DNA of 64,000 bases from Bradysia coprophila (taxonomy: Eukaryota > Arthropoda > Insecta > Diptera > Sciaridae). The stretch spans positions 4,960,001 through 5,024,000 of the forward strand of contig NW_023503555.1 of the NCBI RefSeq assembly GCF_014529535.1, in the 5' to 3' direction. Shown piece by piece: positions 55,331 to 64,000 of the stretch. A program made the translations under genes and the position numbers. The first letter of the stretch is position 1, and every line of letters starts with the position of its first letter. Below the pieces are notes generated by a model. The model did no database searches and was not told where the DNA came from. It saw nothing but the letters and a program-made list of their open reading frames with translations.

Positions 55331-58300
55331 TCATACAGTAGCCGTTTTCGGAAAGTTAATTGAGTGGTGAAATATGTAGGTGAAGCGAAACGAAGCTACT
55401 TCTGAAATGGCTGAGGCGGACTGTCCAGTCTTCGAACTGAATTCTTAATTTTCATTTCACTTCGAACAGTGAAAATAATTTTTTCTCTTTTAAAAATATT
55501 TCAAAAAATTTTATGAACGGACGATGTTCGAATCTTATTACACGTTGCTGTTATTTTTTTGAACTCACATTAAACGCCAACATTTTGTTTCATCAAAATA
55601 AAATCAATCGAAATCAAAATGCTGAATTTTCACATAATTTTGAAGGATGGATACAAATCATTTTGGTTGTTATCTGGAAATTTATGCTGTCTCTACCATA
55701 ATATAATTTGCATAAATTTACGTTTTTCATTTAAATTTTTATTTATAAATTATTTTTTTTACAATTTTTTGTTTGTTTTGTTTGTTTATTCATTTATTTA
55801 TTGCTTTGTATATTTAGGGAAAAATTTATTACAAACCGTGCGCAATCACTTTCAAATTGCATTGAATATGCTCGTGTTAATAATAATATTTCCAACAAGG
55901 GCACACACAATTAATAGACACAGCACAAAAAAGCGGAATTTCTTTTTGTTACTTTACATTTTTTGGGTTTTTTTTTAAATTTTCTTTGCCATTTTATTTA
56001 CATGTATTGGACACTTTGTAAATAAATCTTTCCACAAAATTGACTTACTCACTAAATTTAAGTTTCACTTTCTTTGTAAAATTAATCCCGTAAAGTAAAC
56101 TCACGACAAAAGAAAAAGAAAAAAAAATGGTTGCATTATCCGTGTTGCTACCATCCTTTAAAAAAAACAATTTTAATATGGAAATTTTAACTTAATTCAT
56201 AAAGATTTTAGTTGTTTTGTTGTTTTTGCATTAAATTTTTAGCGATCAAATTTCTGCAAATATATGAACATATATTTACACACAACTTACCGTTAGTACA
56301 CTAAAATTTACAATTGTCTCTCTCTGGTAAATCTAAGAATTAATTTATTTTTGTTTGTTTCTTTTTAATCCGTAGTTTTTGTTCCGTTAATTAAAAAAAA
56401 CAATTTTCCACACTATGTATAAGTATAAATTACAGGGAATTGTTTCGATCAGAGCGTTATTTTGGTTTGTCTAATTTACTTTCAAATCTATCAAATCTAG
56501 AGGACGAACAAAAATGATAATAAAAAATTGGAAGTTTCGCAGGTTTGAAGGTAATCTACCAAATATTTTCTTCTTCTTCATTTTGTGTTTGTTTTTTCGT
56601 CGCATTTAATTTTTTACAATTTTGCGTTTTATTCTGTTTTTCGCATTAAAATAATTATTTTCTTGTGAAACCTTTCAAAGAATAGTCAATGTGGTGGTGC
56701 AACTATTTTCGAAATGATTATGTGAGTTGTTAGTCGTTTTGGTATTGTAGCGCTTACGTTTTGGCCCAATGTCATTATTTTCAAGACACGAGTAGTAGAA
56801 GTAGAAGAAGTGGACAGGATTCATTTTATTTCGATCGTGCAGAAGGTAACATAACTTATCAGCTGATCAAATGGGAAGAAGATTTATCAAATATTTTTGA
56901 TCCAATTGTGATTGAATTAAAGAAAACGAGATCAGGCAGATAAGCTAATAAAGTAGATAGAATAGAAGGTGAATCAGAGAAAAATTAAGTTGTTATTGAC
57001 AATCTAGACAAGTAAGTGGAGATATGTGGGACACAAATTTTATCTAGTTCTAGAGAATTTACCCTTTCTTCAACTAACAGAATAGCTTTCTGAGTCTGAA
57101 TTTTTTGCATTTAGACATTCATCCAAAAAATGTTGACACTTAGAGATCATGTACATCGTTAATTTCTTTTAAATCTAAAGCGAATCGGATTATTGCTAAT
57201 GGGTTTCATCGTCGCATTCAAAGATTTTTTGTGTCTGCATTCGTTTTTCAAAATTAGGATCGTTTCTGAGCTACTTGTTCTACAATGGATTCGATCGATT
57301 TTGCATACTGAAATTTACAATTTTACGAAAAGCACAATATCGTATTTTCCGCTGCACTCGACGCCGCACACGGCCTGCGAACTGAAATATACTATACAAA
57401 CTCCTGCACTTTATCCGGTCTTAGTTTCCTTTACTCAACTCTACTCAGTCCAGTGATATTTCGTAGACTTGAAAATTTATTTCATTTCACAAGTCGCCCG
57501 TCAACTCTAAACGAAAACACCCCTACTTCGTGCTTTTCTTAGGAAAATCTAATACTTCGAGGTGGAAATCATCTGACTAGCAACGCTTCAGTCACTAAAC
57601 TACTAGTTCTTTGGAACTCTTCTTTGAACGGACACTCGGTAAATTTCACTGAAATTCAGAATTTGCAACACTTACGTTTTTATCAGCTGGTGTTCATGGT
57701 ATTGTTTACACCAGTAGTGTTTATTTACTCATACAACATAAATGTGAGTGAGTAAACCGACAAATACGTTATTGTTGTAAATTGTGCACTCTCGTCAAAT
57801 TTACCAATTGATTGACTATTTTCATTTTTTTCCGTTTGCCCTTCGTGCTCCCCACTCCATGAACATACACCATGACCAACAACTCAAAATCAGACTAATG
57901 AAATGATATTTATCTGAATTGGTCAGTTTTTTCTCCTTTTCTTTTATACTAAAAGAAGTCGAAGAACAAAAACAATTCTACATGAATGAACCGAAACGTT
58001 CGAAATAGATTTTGACAAGGTGGAAAACTAGCACAAAAATTCTAAATCACATCACAAACCGATGACAAAACTCTTGTGTTTGTATTTTTAGTCTATAAAA
58101 ATTAAAAATTAATTATTTTTTTTTCGTTAAGCGTTTTCTTTTTGTGAGACAATTATTTTTGTTTATTTTTTGTTCAATGTGTTTCTCCAGCTGGTATATA
58201 AGTATGTATCTCTGCTCATCGGGTTTTTGTTGAACAGAGTGATATCGTATTAATATTCAGTTTGTCAAATCAATCAATATAATTAATTGGATTCGTTTTA

Positions 58301-61084
58301 ATTAATTAATTAATTTCCGTATGTTTTTTTCAAAAAGAAAAAAAAACGAAAAATTTATTTTTATAATAAAGAAGCGTAATTATGTATTCTCATTTTTCAT
58401 TGTTAATAATGTTTTTGTTCTCTCATTCATTCATTATTTTAATTATTATTCAATATAATTTAATAACAGTAACATTGATAATAATTGTCTTCCGGTGTTA
58501 TATATTACCATAATAATAATAATTTTTTTGTTTGTTTTCATTTTTAAATTTAATTTCTTTTAATTTATTTATTTTTCATAAAAACTAATTTTTTTTCTTC
58601 TTTTTATTTAAAAATTAACAATTTTCTATCTTCTCAGTTTAAATCTTCTTCACTTTGTTTTATATAATTGGTTTTTTTCTTCATATTTTTCATTTATGTA
58701 TATACTTTAAAAATGCTAAAAAATTATTTGTACTTGCAAAATCTTTGCGTTATTATTATACTATCAAAATGCGTTTTTTTTATTCAAATAAACTGCTCGT
58801 TTTTAATAATAAATTTTCTTCCTTTTTTTCAAATTAATTTTTATTCATTTAACTTCATCTGCATTGGATTTTCTTTCTCTTAATTATTTTCAACTCATTT
58901 TTTGCTATTACTTGTCGAACCATTTTTGTTTTTTTATTTAAATTGTTTAATATAATACGCGGCTTCTCGTATAAGTTACAAAAAATCAAAATTTTAATTC
59001 ACCTAGAAAGAAAAGAGACTACGGTGTGTATGTGGTGTATTGTGTTGTATTTCTTTTTTTTCGTTACCTATTCATCAGTTTATGTTTTCATTTTTATTTT
59101 TTTTATTTAAAATTGTTTTTATTTCTTATTTTCATTTCTTTTTATTATTTTTTTATTCATTTTAATTTACGTTTTTTTTTCTTTCTTTTTTTTTAAACTA
59201 AAATACGATATGTACTTCCGAAAGATTTTTGTTTAAATTTTAATATTTCGAAGAAGGATTTTTTATATAGTGTCCTTATAAGTTAAAGATTTTCTTTTTC
59301 TTTTCTTGTTAAAATGTAATTAAAGTCATTAATGGAATTCATATATTGCAAGCGAGAATCTCTATATATGTTTTCAATCAATATACACAACATTCAATTG
59401 TCGGTCGTATCCAGGGTTTTTCTTTTAAATTTATAATTTTATCAATTAATAAAAACTTTTATAATAAATTCAACCAAATTATCACAAAAAACATTTTCCT
59501 TTTATTATGCTCTCCGGATGGGAACAACATAATAAAAATCAACAAACGATATGCATTAGGAGAAGATTTTTTTTTAATTTTAATTTTTTTTTAGTTTTCA
59601 ATTTAACAACTTTTTAATGAACTTCTCTCATATTAAAATGCTAAATTCTTTTCGTCAACGATATACATTGTATCTAACGCATATTATATATGAATCTCCA
59701 GCGCTTTTACTAACAAATAGTTTTTTTTTGTTTTGTTTCAGTGTTGTAATAAAATAAGTGATTTTCAATATTACCACTTCGCAATTATATAGGCCGAAAT
59801 TGTGCAACTCCAAACTTTAAAAATTCGCGGGAAAATACACTCACCTCAAAATACTTAGTAATATTCATACGAATCTATGTTTTTCTTAGTCCCACACGTT
59901 CCACTCGTTTCGTTTGTATGATTCCCTTTATGAGCGCACGCTTAGAGTGACGCGACTGGCACAATGTGAAACCATTGAAACAGAGTGAAACTGTTGGAAT
60001 TTAAGAAAACCAACTAAAGACATGAAATTATTGCTAACTATTTTGAGGTGAGTGTACAGTTAATGTTAACCAAATTTGTCTCTCAATTTGCTTCAGTTGG
60101 CTACCAGTTATAACAGTCATTCAATCACACTGCTTTTGAGTGACTTAACAGTATTACACTACCATTCGCATCTGTGTGGCTATGCAACCCGTATGATGGC
60201 ACATTGTATGAGTGGATCAATTGGTAGACAAGCTGAATGAAATGTAAACACATATTTGGTTGACATTAACTGTAATTTCTTTTTGTAAAAAAGGGAAAAT
60301 TATTTAAGAGGCAAAATTTGTCATTTTTATTTTAATCATTTACAATGCAACCAGATTTCATCATTTCGATAATAAAACATTTAACGATTACCGTGCACTA
60401 TGGACTACTTCTTTTACGGTTGAGGGGTGGAGAAAGAAGAATTTGAAAATATCTAAAGCTCCCCGTCATTCATTTTTTTTACTCGTCTTCGGTTTCTCTC
60501 CATTCTTTAAAGCGATGATTGATGCCTTCCAAATAGAAAAAAAAGCAACCAGAAAAGACTTCTGTTTTTGATAATAGCACTTGATATTCATCGTATGTAT
60601 GTTGTTGGATGGTGTATGGTGTATGTATAAACACAACACGTTCCATCCAATATTATGATGCTTTTTTTCTCTCCAAAATCCAGATGGATTTGATGCTTTT
60701 TATATCCGTTTTCAAGTTTGGCTATTCATTTAGGGTTACGTTCTTTATTATTTAAATGTGAAATTGGATTTTAGGGTTTTAAATATGACGAATAATGCAG
60801 AGCATTCAAAGCCTCTCTATGTTGAAAATTTTGGTGTTTGCGTGAGATTTTGATGGCTCTAGTGTTCCATGGATTATGCATATATACAAAGACGACTCAT
60901 CCAACAATGCACACTACAATGTTCAATAAAGCTTAAAGCTTAGTGATCGAATAAAAGTGGGAGATGAATGTCTCAACGGAAACGATGCTGTAATTATGAC
61001 TGTGTAACTTTTTACAACCAGCAATTTTTTAATGCGTCAAATGGAACGATGAAAAATTTCGATTCTCAAATAGATTAATGGCTA
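55331..61084. other. Gene-poor, T-rich low-complexity region, part 2
   Basis: No coding gene supported. Strongly T-rich blocks at 55680-56650 and 58080-59740. 57640-57780 includes TTATTTACTCA...TGAGTGAGTAAA inverted text. 59810-60060 has AAAATACTCACCTCAAAATA... and its inverted counterpart CTATTTTGAGGTGAGTGTA, a loose 220-bp inverted pair. At 60060-60290 GTTAATGTTAACCAAATT pairs with TTTGGTTGACATTAACTG. Confidence 0.5.
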
Positions 61085-61215
61085 GTAATCTGTTATCGGC
61101 AACGGCAACAACAATGTAATCAATGACCACTGGATATAAATGTCTTAACGTAGTATGATAAAACGAATGAAGTAATAGATTTCGCATACCGACAAACAAA
61201 CGAATTAACAGATTT
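61085..61215 (+). repeat. Dispersed repeat, copy 6
   Basis: GGCTAGTAATCTGTTATCGG, CAACAACAATG, then AAAACGAATGAAGTAATAGATT, then CGAATTAACAGATTTG. It belongs to the same family as 23410, 24870 and 55155. Confidence 0.7.
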
Positions 61216-62779
61216 GAATGATTGAATCGCTCAGCAGATATTGATTGAAAAACTAATTACCTTGCCGGACGCCTGAGATCTCGCGCTATACACAGGCATT
61301 TTGTTTGATCAAAATCCGTCGCGTAAAAATATCATTTTCTTCCAGGTGGGAGTAGCCCTATAGTGATGGCTTTGTCAGCCGTTGGTTGACATTTCAACAA
61401 ATTTAAAGACATTGCACGTCGTATCTTTAGACGAATCAGAAAGCCCAAGCCGCTTGGGTATGTGAGGCTTATGAAGGTTTTTAAAAAAAACTTTCATTTG
61501 TGCAAAGTCTTACTTTAAGTTAGTCTTAGTTAGACACGACATTTATGAGTAGTTTACGGATCGAAACGGTTTCTGACTGCCAATAAACATTCGTTTAAAA
61601 TAAATAATGATTTGCCTCTTAAAGCAGACACAAAGAAAACTTTTCTACACTTTTTTCATTCGTCTCTTCTTTCAATCATCTTCACAACAAAGGAAAAACG
61701 AATTTCTCAACAAAACGGAAGGTGATACAACTAGCGGAGCGTTTTCAAATCGATCTGATCATTTTTAAAGTTTTGTTAATTTTTTTCATATTTCTTTTTC
61801 TGTCTGTCTCGTCTTCGTCGTCGGTTTGTATATAATGTTATTGGTAGAGTATAAGAATATATAAGTTTAAGGATTAAATTTCTAGAGTTAAAGATTTGGT
61901 TTTTTTTTCTTGTTTAAATTACGTTTTTTTAATTATAATGATAAAATTGTATATAGGGTTTTGTTTTAAATATTTTTTTTCTTTAAATTTAATAATTTTT
62001 TATTTCAAAATGGAAAGTGTTCTTAGTTAAAGTTTTTTTTTTTGTTTATTTAGAGTTTTTTTTTCATTATTTCTTTCATTCGTCTACAAGATCTCTATCG
62101 AAAATTTTGTGTTTCTTTATTTCGTTTCATATCTGAAGTTCATAGTTGAGTTCTTCTCCATCCAATTTGACTAATTTTTTTCCTTTAATGTTTCAAGGTC
62201 CTTTACACTTAATTAAAAATTAACATTTTATACGTGTACGTGTATGTATAATTATATGTTTACATAATGCTTCGGTTTTCCTTTTTTTTGTTAGATTTTC
62301 ATTTTCGCTGTTGGTTTGCTGTTGTTCAGGAATACACAATCTTAGTTATTTATAATTCGGATCATCGGATAAAACGAATTTAATAATAAAATCCTCAACC
62401 TCAGTAGAGGATCCTATTTACTTTTAAATGCTACCTTAATTCGTCGATTTATATACTGAGTTGTTTTGGTTTTTTTTTCCCTTTACACTTTGTTTTTAAT
62501 ATATATTATGTCGATTTGGTTTTGCTTTTTATTAAGTTACTCCTTATTACAATAAACTTGTTTTTAATTCATTTGTAAAGCCAACAAAAATCTTAAATAT
62601 TTCGTAGTGGTTTTGTGTGTCTGTTTTTAAATGAATTAATACAAAAACCGATTAATCGTCCACCCCGTTTGGATACGGAGAGACCATCCGGTACAGAAAC
62701 GGTAACAATAAAACATTATTTTTTCTCTCTAGTAAGTAATCGAACTATCTAACAAAAAATTTGGTAACCAAGACTTTCC
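61216..62779 (-). other. Spacer and probable 3' UTR of the exchanger gene
   Basis: Minus-strand transcription from the exon at 63020-62780 would run into this A-rich (T-rich on plus) sequence. AATAAA-type signals on the minus strand lie near 62530 and further left, so the 3' UTR could be short or many kilobases long; the sequence alone does not decide. No other gene is seen. Confidence 0.45.
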
Positions 62780-63020
62780 TTATACCGGACAAATTATATA
62801 TTTATATTCAAACATAAGTGAAACGGCAACGAATACAAAATATAGCAAAAACATCGTTAGGCCTAAACCTTTGTTCATACGCCATCGAAAACAAGCGATT
62901 GATAGTACAACGAATATCAGCATCATAAATAATATTGCAATGGAGCATACCATGCCTTTGGAATTCACTTTTACTGATTCACCATAAATAATTCCATACA
63001 GCAACCATGGTACAGGTAAT
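62780..63020 (-). CDS. K+-dependent Na+/Ca2+ exchanger (NCKX/SLC24), last coding exon
   Basis: Plasma-membrane antiporter exchanging Na+ for Ca2+ and K+. Only the 3' coding exon is in the window: acceptor TTATTCAG|A at 63021, phase 2, stop at 62780, about 79 residues. It opens with LPVPWLLYG, the segment that in NCKX proteins follows the GSNxFDxxxGLPxPWLL ion-binding repeat. Two hydrophobic helices follow (SIAILFMMLIFVVLSIACF and LTMFLLYFVFVAVSLMF), separated by the conserved loop RWRMNKGLG, then a short end ICPV. This matches the C-terminal two transmembrane segments of the family; Drosophila Nckx30C is the nearest protein I recall, but orthology is not proven. Remaining exons must lie beyond 64000 or in the last kilobase unseen. 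Confidence 0.85.
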
Positions 63021-64000
63021 CTGAATAATAAATAATCGGATTTTATACACATTTATATAATCACTCTATCTCTCTCTATTCAAACAATATATATTTTCTA
63101 TATCGATCGATGGAATGTAATTATTTAATATTTTTCTTTGGAGGGGGAGGAATGGGAAGGGAGAGGAGGTTTTTTTTTATTATTGCCACGAAAATATGGC
63201 AACACATAAATCATGGACTTTTCGTGGACTATTGTTTCTGATTTACTAAAGCTTAATAATTGTGTGTTGTTGTTACTACTGGTGTATGGGATTTCGTAAT
63301 GGGAAATATATTTTTTTTACTGAAGACACAGGTAACCTTTGGCAATACGGAATGTGGCGAACAGGTGTACACAGAGGCTATTTTCAAAAATTGTCGGAAA
63401 TTTTAAAAATTGAAATTCCTAAGTCTCGAAAATTCTCGAAATTCTTGAAAATTCTCGAAATCTTGAAATTCTCAAAATTCTTGCAAATTTCAGAAATTCA
63501 TGAAAACTCTCCAAAATCTAAAAAAAAAATCTTGAAAATAGACCCTGACACACAGACGAAAATGTGAAATTGTTTAATTGAAAAATTCAAGAAGTGTATT
63601 GAGGTCATGTGCTGTATATATTTACACCATTACACTCTCCGTATTACCGTCTCTCGGTCGATTTATGACTTTTTTTACGGTAGTAGATTTCCTGTTTAGT
63701 TTTACTTTCGGGTCACTTGCTACAGACGCTTTGAGGGTTTTGGATTTTCCCTGAACCACGATATCGGTCTGCATTTTGTATTGGCAAAGTAGAAAGTTGA
63801 ATCGAATCACTTACACCACGGTATCGCACTGTATACATACATATGTAGAAGGTAAAGACATTCAAATTGAAAATTTGGATAAAATCTAGGGTGCCCGACC
63901 AGCTAACGTTCTTTTAAATTTGGAATGAAAGTACGTTGAAATGCCTGCAAAGATTGTTAATCTTTCTTCTTATCTATCACATACAATTCAATTGGAATTT
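63021..64000. other. Intron sequence of the exchanger gene
   Basis: No further exon recognised. 63370-63540 is an AAATTCTCGAAATTCTTGAAA-like repeat tract ending AAAATAGACCCTGACAC. A 50-codon minus frame at 63774-63622 (MQTDIVVQGK...) is protein-like, but it does not match the exon expected just before GLPxPW. Confidence 0.5.

Noticed and set aside
57193-57456. 87-codon plus-strand frame
   Set aside because: Unremarkable residues in a repeat- and T-rich region; no family.
63622-63774. 50-codon minus-strand frame that could be an exon of the exchanger gene
   Set aside because: The exon before GLPxPW must encode the second ion-binding repeat; this frame does not.

Overview
This is eukaryotic, intron-bearing, AT-rich DNA from an insect, most likely a fly (Diptera). 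Introns are mostly 50-80 nt with GT-AG ends, and the transposon remnants (BEL/Pao, copia with a tRNA-iMet-type primer site, LINE pieces, many small foldback elements) are typical of insects. A lower dipteran such as a fungus gnat is a guess; nothing here fixes the species. There are no prokaryotic features, CRISPR arrays or rRNA genes.

Left part (1-13.5 kb) is repeat-rich. 1-5430 is a minus-strand BEL/Pao LTR retrotransposon whose integrase has been deleted; its left end is outside the window. 5.4-12.6 kb holds several foldback (MITE-like) elements, a possible tRNA-derived SINE, and a collapsed copia element (9685-10409) with LTR, primer site, a gag stub and a deleted 3' LTR. A two-exon gene with a PB1-like domain lies at 10619-11738 (minus).

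13.7-15.6 kb carries a fatty acyl-CoA reductase gene (minus, about six exons) with one apparent frameshift near its 5' end. 15.6-26.9 kb is mostly non-coding. It holds two partial copies of a dispersed repeat, a LINE-like 3' tail at 24.2 kb and a striking 111-bp perfect inverted repeat element at 25.4-25.8 kb.

The gene-dense core is 26.9-43.1 kb: API5/Aac11 (plus, 9 exons, 534 codons), phosphorylase kinase beta subunit (minus, 15 exons, 1068 codons, ending in a CaaX-type Cys) and NDUFA7/ND-B14.5A of respiratory complex I (plus, 4 exons, 99 codons). All exon phases of these three models close exactly. The last two are head-to-head with about 530 bp between start codons. The 4.7-kb intron 9 of the kinase gene contains a 651-bp near-perfect foldback element that would make a roughly 300-bp RNA hairpin in the pre-mRNA.

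43.1-62.8 kb is accessory: a roughly 52-bp minisatellite, a foldback element with its own 36-bp tandem repeat, a LINE fragment, then about 14 kb of low-complexity sequence in which T greatly exceeds A on the plus strand. At 62.8-63.0 kb is the last coding exon of a K+-dependent Na+/Ca2+ exchanger (NCKX family, minus); its other exons lie to the right of the window. The genes are housekeeping or metabolic and unrelated to each other. The unusual aspect is the density and variety of hairpin-forming repeats around them.
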